From Gnetum montanum (lineage: Eukaryota > Streptophyta > Gnetopsida > Gnetales > Gnetaceae), in NCBI GenBank assembly GCA_015680685.1, contig MNCI01006837.1, positions 629,984 through 654,663 on the forward strand: a DNA stretch of 24,680 bases, given 5' to 3'. The notes beneath the pieces are model-generated. The model saw only the letters and a program-made list of their open reading frames with translations. It ran no database searches and had not been told where the DNA came from. Position numbers and translations under genes: made by a program. Below, piece after piece: positions 1 to 10,006 of the stretch; positions within the stretch are counted from its first letter, which is position 1; every line of letters starts with the position of its first letter.

Positions 1-487
1 GAGAGAATCTAATCGCGATGAGTAGCCGATTCCTTGATTAGCCATACACATCTGTAAATGCTCATAATCAAGTCGTATTCATGCCGTGCTACTGCAGGGT
101 AATAAATAACAAGTAAGAAATAACAAGTAATAAATCCTATTCCATGCACTGCAAGGTTTATCCACAAAGCTCATCTTTATTTCTGTACACAACTTGCATT
201 CAGGTACAATGTTGCTCAAATAAAGATCCGTTCACTTGGGGACTCCTACTACGGGCACATGGAAAATATTCTATCTCTGGAGTGATCAATCTGCCAGAGT
301 TTCCCTACTTATAGCCTAGGATGGGAAATAAGGGGAGTGCCGCCTCTTATTTATAGATTTGGTGATGGACCGCGATATCACATACGCAACATCGCAAGGG
401 ACGACGCTATATCGCGTACACGATATCGCATGGGATGTGATATCGCAGCTCATGCGAATCATGGCTCATGCGAATCGCGTCTCATCA
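1..487 (-). mobile_element. Truncated LTR of a Ty3/gypsy element, minus strand
   Basis: Read on the minus strand from 487, this begins TGATGAGACGCG and matches the solo LTR at 4688-5682 almost throughout: TATA region, the block around 'GGATCTTTATTTGAGC', the AATAAA-type signal, and the 'TCAAGGAATCGGCT' block. It runs off the left edge, so only the U3 end, R and part of U5 are visible. The TG terminus at 487 is clear from the comparison. Whether this is a 5' LTR, a 3' LTR or a solo LTR cannot be decided. The bases on the other side of 487 give no convincing polypurine tract on the minus strand, so a flank is more likely than element interior. No coding capacity. Confidence 0.9.
348..480 (-). 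promoter_or_regulatory. LTR U3 promoter: TATA box plus GATATC palindrome array
   Basis: A TATAAATA box lies at 348-355 on the minus strand. Upstream of it (371-480) is a cluster of CG-flanked palindromic motifs, with GATATC cores at 374-379, 422-427 and 439-444 and degenerate copies between them. The solo LTR has the same TATA box and two GATATC copies in the same place, so the array is a family feature. Binding of a transcription factor is inference. Confidence 0.6.
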
Positions 488-934
488 ACTACACTTCCCT
501 CACTTAATCTCCATCAACATGTACAATTTTGTAACTTTAGGACTTTGATCTTTTCCCTTATAACTATCTATTTTTCTCATACTTTGTAGGCCATGGATCC
601 CATCATTCTTCACTAATTTCATGAGTTACTAGTCTTGGATGGGCCCCATGGTAAAATCATCAAGCCTCTTAATGAATATTTAATTAATTTATCTTCCTTA
701 TATCCCTTCAATTGAATAATCTAAACCATAGACATCACTAAAGAATACATAATTCCACAAGCCAATCTAGCCTTCCTAGAATATGAGCCAATTCTAGCCA
801 ACAATGCCCTTATAAAACTTGTTATCACTAACTACCAAAATGAGAAAATACCCTACACCTAAGGGAAAACTTACTTGATGAAATTAAATATTCCATCATA
901 TCAAAATTATATAAAACGTTTATCATACTTTCTT
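488..934. other. AT-rich stretch without recognisable gene
   Basis: Between the minus-strand LTR end and the first recognisable RT-like sequence I see no open frame, RNA gene or repeat that I can name. The right part (from about 730) may be the decayed region upstream of RT in the Tat-type element, but I find no protease motif. Confidence 0.4.
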
Positions 935-2100
935 AGGAATATGATGATGTGCTAGTCTTAGAACCATCTTTGATTTAACATAACATCATTCTCGAGTAGG
1001 ATTCCAATCTTGTTAAAAAAATCTCAAAAAATGAAACTTGATCTAGCCTTAGCCATCAAAGATAAGATCATAAAACTCTATAATGTAGGCTTCATATGCC
1101 TTGTAGATTACTTGGAATAGGTATCCAACATGGAAGTTGTTCCTAAAAAATAAATCCATTAGAATATGCATTGATTTTTGTGATCTCAACAAAGTGATAC
1201 TAAAAGATAACTTTCTATTGTATAATATTTATCAACTCATAGACACAATGACAAGTCATGCTTTACTCAATTTCATGGATGGCTTCTTAGGTAATAACCA
1301 AATGAAATTAACCCTAAATATGAATCTTTTGCATCTTTCATATCATGAGGAATCTTTTTCTACACAAAAAAAAAACACCTTTTGGGATCAAGAACATTGG
1401 AGCAACATACTAACAGGCCATGAATTTTATATTTAGTGACATGATGTTCAAATCTTAGTGATTATGTGGATGATTTAACTATTAAGTCCATCATAGAAAT
1501 TAATCATTCCATTGATCTAGACATAGCCTAGACCTAATGTAATCAATATAACTTTTGTTTGAATCCCAAAAAATGTATCTTTCTTCTAGAAATAGGAAAA
1601 ATGCTAGGATTCTTAGTTTCAACCAATGGTATCATGGTAGACCCTAATAAAGTTAAAGCAATCATGAACCTTTCACTACCCAAGTGTCTTAAAGATATGT
1701 ACATCTTACAAGGTAGGCTCTAATTCATTCATCGTTTAATATTTAAACTCACTAATTAATCTCATCTCCTATCTTATCTCTAGAAGAAATTAGCTACTTT
1801 AAACTAGGACTCGAACTATCAAGAGGCCTTAAATGTAATTAAGCATGCTCTTACTAACCTTTTAGTCCTTCATCCTCCTCAGTTTGACATTTCTTTCTAT
1901 CTCTCTAAGTCTAATCACTCCATTACAAACATGATTTTCCAATGATGGGAGGATGATGTGGATCTTCCTATCTATTACATCTTCAATATCTTTTCTAACT
2001 ATGAATCATGATACATGAATATAAAAAAAAATCTTGCTTAGGCCTTATCTTTGTCCTTAAAAATGGAGACACTACTTACTAAGGGAAAAGGTTCATGTCA
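935..2100 (+). pseudogene. Decayed reverse transcriptase and RNase H of a Tat-type Ty3/gypsy element
   Basis: Conceptual translation in shifting plus-strand frames gives the expected order of a Ty3/gypsy RT. EYDDV is at about 937, followed by a 'NVGFI..VDYLE.VSN' stretch (about 1080-1130) and RICIDFCDLNK with FMDGF (1150-1290). The catalytic YVDD is at 1463-1474, then 'LNPKKC.F' and 'GKMLGFLVS..GI.VDPNKVKAI' (1555-1660), and a palm/connection 'LQGRL' near 1705. RNase H-like sequence follows to about 2100. The frame is broken by many stops and several frameshifts, so nothing can be expressed. The strand, domain order and motifs are visible; assignment to Tat rests mainly on the second RNase H downstream. 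Decay is much deeper than in the element at 12055. Confidence 0.85.
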
Positions 2101-2299
2101 TATATCAAGATAACTTTATATGATCTATTGCTTCTAATCCCTATAACACTAACCACATGACAAAGTGTAAAACATTACTCACCAGATTTGAATAATCCTA
2201 TCTTGATCAATACTACATTAAAAGCTAAGCTATAATGGATCTCCTTACAACACCCCCATTATTTGAAGCATCCATGGTAACCATTCAAACTTCCCCTAA

Positions 2300-2760
2300 G
2301 GAACCAATTGAGAAAATAATAGCTTCTCTTCTAAACATAATGTTAACACACAAGGACTTTGATTTGCACTTGTATTTTGATGATGTTCATATAGCTCAAG
2401 GTTCTACCATATCTTGTTTGCTTAATTACAAAAGTATTTATACTATTTATTAACCTTATAAATTTTATTTTCCATGCATCAATAATGTAGCCAAATATGA
2501 GGGTTTTAATTAAAACTTACTCTTAGCAATTCAACTTGGTATTAAAAGGATTTAGTATGTGGTGTTTCTCAACTAGTTATAGTTTAAGGAAATAATAAAT
2601 ATGCTTGCAAGGCTGAATACCTTCAGCCTTATCTATACTTAGCTAAAAATCTAGTTTTTCAGTTTGACAAATGTTTGCACACACGTATTCAACATTTGGA
2701 ACATATACTTATAAATATGTTAGCTACATTTTCTCATCTTGTTAACCCCATTTTTTCCAA
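2300..2760 (+). pseudogene. Decayed second (archaeal-type) RNase H, Tat lineage marker
   Basis: The segment reads 'LHLYFDDVH' (about 2365) and then INNVAKYEGFN (2478-2510), 'LLLAIQLGIK' and, in another frame, a KAEYLQPYLYLAKNL-like stretch (about 2610-2655) and LATF near 2715. These match the conserved YFDGA, TNN.AEYEA and ADALATLAS landmarks of the additional aRNH domain that sits between RNase H and integrase in Tat-clade elements. The catalytic positions are partly lost (YFDD for YFDG) and several stops intervene. The family identification is by motif recognition, not by a search. Confidence 0.75.
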
Positions 2761-2899
2761 GTATCATTTATCTTACTTGATATAAACACACCTATCACTA
2801 TTATAGATACACAATGCATTGCCTTAGTTAAATTAGAAGAAGATGAAAAATATTGAGACATTATACAATATTTGAAAACTAGAAAAACTTGTATAAAAT

Positions 2900-3965
2900 T
2901 TTTTCATCTCGAAAGGATACTCTTCATAAAAGTGTTAGAAAATTTTGTATTATAGATCATGGTATTTTTTGTCATATTTCTATATCAAATATTCTTCTAT
3001 GTTATCTAAGTTGTGATGAAGCATAAACTATTTTAGAGCAGGTTCATTAAGTGTATGTGGAAATCACTTAGGATCATGATCTCTCATAGCTTGAATCATC
3101 TTGCTAGATTATTGGTGGCCTATGATGTTTGGAAACATGCATAAAATGATTAAGATCTATGATACATGTCAACATCATGCTCCACTCATTTGGGTACCAT
3201 CTCAAGAGATTAGAACTTTAGAAATTATATGATCCTTCTAGAAATGGGGGTTGAAGTTCTATTAATCTTCCATCTTCTATTGGTTATCAGTTCATCTTAA
3301 TAGTTATGAAGTATTTTATCAAGTAGGTTGAAGCTATTCCCTTGAAATCTACAACATCTACATTACATTTTTCATTTCATCCTAGATCACATAATCACCC
3401 GCTTGGGCATCCCCCTTCACATTGTCACTAATAATAAACCTTAATTCTAGAGCAATGAAGTTACCAAATTCTATGAGTAATACCAAATCATCTAGTCATT
3501 CTTATTCCTATATTATCATTTATCCACTAGTCAAGTCAAGCTAGCAAGTAAGTCTATTATCTATTTGCTTAAAATCATGGTTAACAAGTTCCAATGAAAT
3601 TGGCATTCCTAGTTATTCCATGTCATTTAGGTGTACCGAACAACCTTCCAAGCTATAACTAGTCAACACCTTTCATGCTTACCTATGAATTAGAAGTAAT
3701 GTTTCTAATGGAGCTAGATGTACCTTCTTTTCATGTTGCCTTAAACAATTGGATGTCAAATGAGTCAAATGATAAGATACATTATGTTGAACTCGACATC
3801 CTTGTAGTAAACTACAAGAAACAAATGAACAATCTTCAAAATCATCAAGAAACTATGTGCCATTTCCATGAAAAGAATGTCAAACTGAGAAAAATCAAAG
3901 AAGGTAATATTTTCATGCAACATTTCCCTAATGCTAGAACCTCCAAGTTTTCTTTAAACTTGTAG
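2900..3965 (+). pseudogene. Decayed integrase and C-terminal tail of the Tat-type element
   Basis: Frames here show the order expected of a Ty3/gypsy integrase. A 'VRKFCIID.GI' entry (about 2935) leads to 'LLCYLSCDEA' (about 2995), where intact relatives read LRCLGPDEA. The zinc-binding region follows (3040-3200), then 'VEAIPLKS' (about 3330), 'GIPLHIVTNN' (about 3405), a YRTT remnant near 3635 and finally a 96-codon open stretch at 3675-3965. That stretch starts LTYELEVMF and continues with a 'VPSFHVALNNWM' motif. It corresponds to the element's segment after the DDE core ('YGTEAVLP.E...PSLR' in intact relatives). Numerous stops and frameshifts are present. No PBS, polypurine tract or matching LTR flanks it, so it is an orphan internal fragment. 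Confidence 0.8.
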
Positions 3966-4184
3966 GATTCCTTAACTATTTACAAGAGTTTAGGTAGTGA
4001 GGCATAATATTTGGTAGACTTATCTAGAAATTAATATCCATATCTTATGAATAATATCTACCTCAAATACTACTAAATTTGAGAAATAAATAATAATAAT
4101 ATAGAGATCATGTGATAAGGTTTTCTCTAACTCTTATCTTTTACTTTAGTTTTATTGCATTATTTTTTATTCCCTCCCTTCTTA

Positions 4185-4262
4185 CTCTTCATCTTCTCTC
4201 CTCCCTCCTTCCCACCACCCCCACCCTTTCCCCCCTCTTCTTCTCTATATCTCTCTCTATCT
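4185..4262 (+). repeat. Polypyrimidine (CT-rich) tract
   Basis: About 78 bases that are almost entirely C and T on the plus strand, directly followed by the TG microsatellite. Open frames drawn through it are low-complexity artefacts. Confidence 0.85.
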
Positions 4263-4341
4263 CTGTGTGTGTGTGCACGCGCGCCCGTGCGTGCATGCAC
4301 GTGGGTGTTTTTGTGTGTGCGTCTATGTGTGTGTGTGTGTA

Positions 4342-4373
<32 letters not shown>

Positions 4374-4491
4374 TGGGTGCATGCATGGGTGTGTGTGTTT
4401 GTGTGCATGGGTGTGTGCGTGGGTGTGTGAGTGTGTGTGTGTGTGCGCGTGCGTGCACGTGGGTGTGTGTGCGTGCGTGTGTGTGTGTGTG
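4263..4491 (+). repeat. Long impure TG/CA microsatellite
   Basis: About 230 bases of alternating purine-pyrimidine sequence, mostly TG with CG, TA and GGG interruptions, including CACGCGCGC and a pure TG run around 4326-4366. All six frames are open here because of the repeat; the Cys/Val-rich and His/Thr-rich translations have no coding meaning. Confidence 0.95.
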
Positions 4492-4682
4492 TTCTATTAT
4501 CATTCTTCTATATCTATCATTCAACTTCATCTATTCTCCTTAATCCATGCTTATTCTATCCTACTAATAATTCTTCCACAACATACTTTGGTAAGAATAT
4601 TTGCAAGTAATTTATCTCATGTAGAGAGCAATGAGTGTTCTACCAATTTTACTCCATGTAAAGGTATGTTAAGCTTGAATGG

Positions 4683-4687
4683 TATAT
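4683..4687. repeat. Target-site duplication, left copy (TATAT)
   Basis: The five bases before the LTR terminus TG are TATAT and are repeated exactly after the terminal CA at 5683-5687. Five-base duplications are the usual product of Ty3/gypsy integration. Confidence 0.85.
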
Positions 4688-5682
4688 TGATGAGATGCGA
4701 TTCGCATGAGCCGCGATATCACGTAAGCGATATCGCAATCCACCGCCATATCTATAAATAAGAGGCAGCTCTCCCTTGTTTCTCCATCCTGAGTTAGAAG
4801 TAGGGAAACTCTGGTAGTTTGATCACTCCAGAGATAGAATATTTTCCATGTGCCCGTAGTAGGAGTCCTAAAGTGAACGGATCTTTATTTGAGCAACATT
4901 GTACCTGAACACAAGTTGTGTACAAGAATAAAGATGAACTTTCTAGATAAACCTTGCAGTGCATGGAATAGGATTTTATTTATTGTTTTCTCTCTCACCC
5001 TTAAACTCCTAGAATGCGGAATGAGTACGACTTGATTATGAGCATCTAAGGATGTGTACAGATAGTCAAGGAATCGGTTGCTCATCTCATGCGGTATGAG
5101 TACGACTTTATTACGAGCATCTAGTGTGACTACTTGGTAACCCAGTGGCGTATTCAAGATCTGTGCTTGGTAATCCCAGTGGTAGTTGTGCACCAAGATG
5201 TGTACGGTTAGTCAAGGAATCGGCTGCTCATTGCACCTAGGCTAGATTAGCTTTCTCAACCCTTTCCTCCTAGTTAAGTGCCTCAGTATGACCACTTCAA
5301 GCATGTGCGTTACATGCGATGATCCCAGCAACGATTAGCATTTGGTAGTCGTGGTTGCATCGGTTCAAGGTGTGTATGGTAAGTGGGAACAGATGCTGAC
5401 ACTAGGTTAATTTAGACTTAGTCATTAGTTGGAGTTAGTTAGTTTCTCAACCCTTCACCTCAGTAGCATAGGAGAAAAACATAAAAAGATATAAAAATCA
5501 TATACCTCGGACTTACTTAACCATACACCATGACAACTACAAGTAAGTCTGGGAAGACAACGAATGATTAACCCCAAGTGTTCCATGGGGTGTGTAGGCA
5601 CTTAGTCTGTGGAGTTCGACCGGATCACGTGTGCTACACTCGTTTCGTATGGTTGAGTGTAGGGGTACCTCACCACTCATCA
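4688..5682 (+). mobile_element. Solo LTR (995 bp) of the same family as 1-487
   Basis: The segment starts TGATGAGATGCG and ends CACCACTCATCA, so it has TG...CA ends, and is bounded by the 5-bp duplication TATAT. Neither a primer binding site nor a polypurine tract adjoins it, so the internal region was lost, most simply by LTR-LTR recombination. Inside are a TATA box (4753-4760), an AATAAA signal (4927-4932) shortly after the conserved 'GGATCTTTATTTGAGC' block, and a partly duplicated U5 block (GAGTACGACTT...GAGCATCTA near 5024 and again near 5097; the AAGGAATCGG block near 5069 and 5214). Its last ~60 bases resemble the end of the LTR at 12055 ('TTCGTATGGTTG.GTGTAGG'), so the two families are related. 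The open frames at 4885-5196 (minus) and 5578-5937 are LTR shadows. Confidence 0.93.
4695..4760 (+). promoter_or_regulatory. Solo LTR U3 core: palindromes and TATA box
   Basis: ATGCGA-T-TCGCAT (4695-4707) is a perfect palindrome around one base. GATATC cores lie at 4715-4720 and 4729-4734, the second within GCGATATCGC. The TATA box TATAAATA is at 4753-4760. The arrangement copies that of the minus-strand LTR at 348-480. Confidence 0.6.
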
Positions 5683-5687
5683 TATAT
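5683..5687. repeat. Target-site duplication, right copy (TATAT)
   Basis: Exact copy of 4683-4687, directly after the LTR's terminal CA. Confidence 0.85.
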
Positions 5688-6299
5688 GAAGAAATTTTAT
5701 CAATTCTTTAATTCATCAATAATTATTAGAGTGTGGGATCTAGCCATGCCTCACTTCTATGACATAATACCTCATCTTGGTATATATGTGATATTCCTTA
5801 TTTCTTTTTTATTTTATTATTTTTTCAATTTTTTCATTCTATTTTTTATCCCTCCTTTCTTATATTTCTTTATTATTTATCTAATTTTCCTTCTTATCTC
5901 TATCCCTTCCTTTCATCAACCTATTAGTCAAGATTGACCAATTTTATTCTATTATGTTGAGGATGTATTGAGAGCATGAGTGGAATAATGAATATCATCA
6001 ATGACATTTCTTCAATCATCTTGTATGTAGGGTTTAGTCATGTCTCCTTCTATGGCATAACAGCATCCTTATGATTGGTGTATAGGTGATATTCTAACAT
6101 TTTCCCATTCTCCCACTTCTTTCTTTTCACTTTTCTTTTATAAATATATCAAGTCAGCATCCATTTTCTTCTTTATGAATCCTTAGTTGATATCCTAACA
6201 ACATACATCAAGAGGAAGTAATGTTGTATCCAATTTTTTGACTTTGTAATCACCAAGGCAAGTGTGCCTTGATATTGTCTCAACCAAGTTTGAGCATCA
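5688..6299. other. AT-rich spacer, no gene seen
   Basis: T-rich low-complexity DNA (around 5800-5900) and unremarkable AT-rich sequence. No supported gene or named repeat. Confidence 0.5.
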
Positions 6300-7500
6300 A
6301 AAAGATCCAAAAATAGTATCATAAGGCATATTTCAACTCTTGGAGGCCTCTAGGGACTAGTCTAGCTCATAACCTAGCATATGAGAGGTGACTCTAGAAA
6401 TTTCAAGAACAAAAATTTTTTTAAGTATCCTAAGTGATGTTGATACTAATGTTGATGCAACATCAACATTACTCTAGGACTACCCTACCCATGTTACCTA
6501 TGCTAAAACTACTTCTTAGCATTCATTTTAAACCCACAAGATCCCGAATGATTCATCCATAGTAATCTTAATGTGGCAAACATCAAATTTTGACATGTTG
6601 GTCAATTGACCGTAGGACTTAAGGAGCAAAAGTTTCTAAGTATGAAGTTGATGCTGACATTGATGCTAGTGCTAGCACCTTCATCATCATTCCCACCATT
6701 AGCCTAGCACTTTTCACCTACAAAAACTAGTATTCTATCTTTAGTCTTAACTTCTTACACTCTCTAGCAACCAGCCAACATCATTTCCAAGGTACCAAAT
6801 ATCAATTCCATAAGGTTTGTAAGTACTCTTAAGGATCAAGACTACAGATATTTCTCTAAGTATGGTAGATTATGCTAACACTAGATACCCTACTTATATC
6901 AGCATCATCCTAAGTCACTCCAATTAGCATTCAAGAGTATTTCACTAGTCCATGAGCTCCTTAACATCTTATAGATATTCTCATGATACAATTCAATGAT
7001 AGTTTAGGTGTTAAAATAGGTTCCAAAGGCTACAAATTACAATTTTAAAATTTCTTGGAAAATTTTCCATTTGGTGACACTAATGCTAATGCCAATGTCA
7101 ATGTTAGCATCACCTTTCTCATGACCTACATCATTAAGTCTCTCAAGTCAAAGTTACTAAAAATGAACTTTGGGTTAACTCCACTTAACTTCAAGATCAA
7201 ATTTAGAATTCTTGAGCTTATAACTATGGAATAAAAACACAAATTTAAAGATAGTTTCTTGAGATCTATAGCACTTTTGAATTTTTAGAGACCAAAAGCA
7301 TGAGCATTAGTACTTCGAGCATCCTCCACATGCTCTGCAACCATCACAACTCTATTTGATAGTCTAGAAGATTAGTCCAAAATTAGTATCAATTTAGAAT
7401 CTCTCACATCATTGTTCTGAGGTTATAAATTTTCAGCATTAGTGATACTAATCTTAAAGTTTGAATTTTTTTTAGCTTCAATGTCACTTATAGGATAGTT
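6300..7500 (+). repeat. Diverged ~215-bp recurring unit
   Basis: A set of similar passages recurs at roughly even spacing. Each has a '...TTTCT(C)TAAGTAT' entry, then a 'GATGYTRAYAYTRATGYTAGTGC' passage, then 'CATCA..CTAC..TTAGCA' and an 'AAATATCAA...AGG' link. Starts are near 6410, 6630, 6850, 7050 and less clearly 7270 and 7410. Copies are far diverged with small indels, so period and copy number are estimates by eye. No frame stays open through the region, so it is not a protein repeat as it stands. Confidence 0.45.
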
Positions 7501-8093
7501 AGCTCAAACAACTCATTTTTGCTCCAAATCAATTTTGGACCATGATTGAGGATTTTCTACTAACATATCCATCATCCAAAGGTTCAATCATAATGATAAA
7601 ACTTTCATTTTACTTTTAAGTTGAGTTTCTATTATCAATTTTATCTCCCTTACATTTTTCATTAACACTTGTAGCTTTGGCCCTCTCTAGAAGGTAAACA
7701 TTTTTCATTCATTTAATCAAGAACTTTTGTTGTGAAAGGGAACCGAAATACGTTCCTACGTATCAAGTTCTCTATTTTCTATCATTGTGCACTATTTTGT
7801 TCATTTTTTCATCCTCAAATCTTATTTTACACTACTCGTAGTCCTACCTCTATACTTAGTTTTTTATTTGTACTGACTAGGCTTTTTTCAATTTTAACAC
7901 TTAGACTTATTATTTTTCATTATATTCCATGTAATTTTTAGTCCTTGTGTAGTAGGCTAAGTCCACATTTAATTAAAAGTTCATGCCACATCTAATAGGC
8001 CATTGGTGTCAAGTTCATTGCTATAACTCTTTGCCATGATTGTTGATAAATTATTGCAAATTACAAGTGTTTTCAAGTTATCTAACTCTAGCA
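7501..8093. other. AT-rich spacer, no gene seen
   Basis: No supported coding region. A 69-codon plus-strand open stretch at 7732-7941 is hydrophobic, AT-driven and unlike any family I know; I do not call it a gene. Confidence 0.5.
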
Positions 8094-8234
8094 TATTTAT
8101 CAAATTTGGCAAGTTTGATGGTTTTTATGCCATCTCCATCACAAAATACATTGGCCAATGTATTTATCAAATTTGGCAAGTTTGATGGGTTTTATGCTAG
8201 CTCCATCACAAAATACATTAGCCAAGGTATTTAT
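8094..8234 (+). repeat. 67-bp tandem duplication plus a 7-base third start
   Basis: Unit 1 (8094-8160) and unit 2 (8161-8227) both start TATTTATCAAATTTGGCAAG and run through 'CTCCATCACAAAATACATT'. They differ at only a few positions. TATTTAT recurs at 8228-8234 as the beginning of a third copy. The open frame across it is a by-product of the duplication. Confidence 0.93.
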
Positions 8235-8761
8235 TGTTGATGCCAACGTATTTTTTCGATGCCAATATTTTTACATTGGTTGCAAGTGTCTTCAACATGA
8301 AAATTAAAGCCCAAAAACTTATATGCTAGTTACAAGTGGTTCTAACCTATAAATTCCCATGCCTAGCATAAAAATTGAGAAATACCAAATTTGGTGTTTT
8401 CCAAGGCATTTTCAGCCTTCCCAAGCCTTGATACAAATGAGGCATTCATAACTTATGAAGTAGTTTTTAGCCTCCATAAGTTAAGATGTGTGAGATTGTA
8501 GCCTATGAATTGCAAATTTCACACTTTACATTGAAAATTTTACCCCAAACTCTGGTGATGAAGGTTACAATGACAAGTGTTTGGGAACAATAAGGCATTT
8601 GTGCTTGCCATTATTTTTCACCAAATTACAATGAATTTTCAGCCATGGGCTTCAACATGAATTTTCTTTGTTTTGTTTCATTATGGTGTTTATACTAATG
8701 GTTGAGGAGGAAGTTGAGTAGTTTAAGGCTATGTGATTGACATTGATATAGATGGAAGAGG
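8235..8761. other. AT-rich spacer, no gene seen
   Basis: Nothing recognisable on either strand. Confidence 0.5.
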
Positions 8762-9490
8762 TTAAGTGACCAGCATTGTAGGTGGGTTGAACAAGAAGAA
8801 AGATGTTTGAGTTGGAACTTGTGGTATGAAGGGAACAAAGGGAGTGTAAGAGGTTTGTGAGATTTGGGGCCCCAATGAAGGTCCTGCTGATATGAAAAAG
8901 GGAGACAATGAGGTAAGCACCACTGGGGCTAGGTGCATGGAATGAGATTCAGTGACAAAGGGCATCGATGAGAACAATGAGGCAGGCTTGGACATAGGTT
9001 GAGTTTGGTGCATTACAATGATAGGTGTTGGTCCAAACATGCTAGAATAGGTAGGAGGAGACTAAGGCACCTATCTTATGGGGAATAGTATGGGTAAAGG
9101 GCTAGAGGTAATTGCTTAGGAAGCTAAATGTTGAAGAGTGCTTCCCACAAAGGTATTTGGTTCATGTTCTACTTCAAATTCATCTTGTTCAGCTTGGTTT
9201 TCCTCTAAACTAACTTCCTCACTTAACTTATCAACATCTATTAATTATGTTAACACACGAGTATAGAAATCTGTTAGAGGAATTTGGTCATACAGATGTA
9301 TAATCTCATCATAGTAATGTTTGACGTCAGATTTAACGCACGATATGAAGAGGCCAGCTTGTATTTTGATACAAATAAAATTGTATAACTCTTTATTAAT
9401 AATGGTAAATTCTGATTCCTCATATGGCAAGAAAAACGAGAGATTCTCTACCAGTGCCAGTGTAAAAAACCATAATGCGCTACTAAGCAA
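8762..9490 (-). pseudogene. Broken minus-strand reading frame of unknown identity
   Basis: One minus-strand frame is continuous from 9490 to its stop at 8762, about 243 codons, interrupted only by stops at 9247, 9118, 9073 and 9064. The N-terminal third has ordinary protein composition, including 'KSDVKHYYDEIIHLYDQIPL'. The middle is acidic (LSEEVSLEENQAEQDEFEVE). The last third is rich in Pro, Ser, Thr and Phe and looks disordered, ending NPPTMLVT. The change from mixed to acidic to Pro/Ser-rich is what one expects of a real protein tail. I do not recognise a family. The YYDEI.HLYDQI stretch faintly recalls the helical part of copia-type gag, but that is a guess. No initiator ATG is evident at the 5' end and the frame could have started further upstream. 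Confidence 0.4.
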
Positions 9491-9556
9491 ACAAAATATG
9501 CTGGCACTACACTGGCCAACGTATTCTCTACCAGTTCCAGTGTAAAGAAGCCATAA
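9443..9556 (+). repeat. Direct repeat of ~34 bp, 80 bp apart
   Basis: ATTCTCTACCAGTGCCAGTG with its following AAA and CCATAA (9443-9476) recurs at 9523-9556 as ATTCTCTACCAGTTCCAGTG, with few changes. It overlaps the upstream end of the broken minus-strand frame and precedes the subtilase scrap. Confidence 0.8.
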
Positions 9557-9616
9557 CCTCTAGCCTGCTGCCCTCAGTTGCTTAAAAAACTTCATTCGCC
9601 GATGCATGCACAAACC

Positions 9617-10006
9617 CTAACGTAGAGGACGGTAGCGCTGCTTTTGCCATTGCTGAATCTTAGCGATGATGGCGACGGCATCATGGAATTCACTAGGGCT
9701 AGACGCGATCGTGGCATAGCACCTGCACTCAGATCCAGTGACTGCCTTGGTCGGCTTCCCGACAACGACAACTTTGAAGGAAATGGAGTAGCTAAGTCGC
9801 TGCTTACGCTTGGGAAACACCAGTGTGTCTGGGATCACCATTGCAGTTACTCCTTGTGGCACCCGAACGCTAACCTTGTACGTTGACACGGCCTTTCCGA
9901 TGTTTTTCACCATCTCACGGTGAACCGTGAAGACTGGCTTCAGCACTAGCGAAAACACTGGATTCGATCCTCGACAGCTGAAGTTGGTTGGGCACCGCTG
10001 CAGCAT
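9617..10006 (-). pseudogene. Subtilisin-like serine protease, C-terminal Fn3-like domain fragment
   Basis: The minus-strand translation contains CPTNFSCRG, FSLVLKPVF, VKNIGKAVSTYKVSV, VPQGVTAMVIPDTLVF and LSYSISFKVVV in order. This is the C-terminal fibronectin-III-like domain of plant subtilases, where intact proteins read T.NVG....TY...V..P.GV.V.V.P..L.F....Q..S+.V.F. The catalytic domain with its Asp/His/Ser triad is absent, and the expected ending (G.I.W.DG.H.VRSPI) is replaced by unrelated residues after AVTGSE, so the piece is broken at both ends. It is much richer in GC than its surroundings. A second open minus-strand frame (9915-10265) overlaps its upstream end in another phase, but I cannot match it to the subtilase catalytic domain. 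Family call is firm; function is lost. Confidence 0.85.

Noticed and set aside
4112-4761. Several long overlapping open frames on both strands, Cys/Val-rich or His/Thr-rich
   Set aside because: They are produced by the TG/CA microsatellite, which lacks stops in every frame. Composition is purely repetitive.
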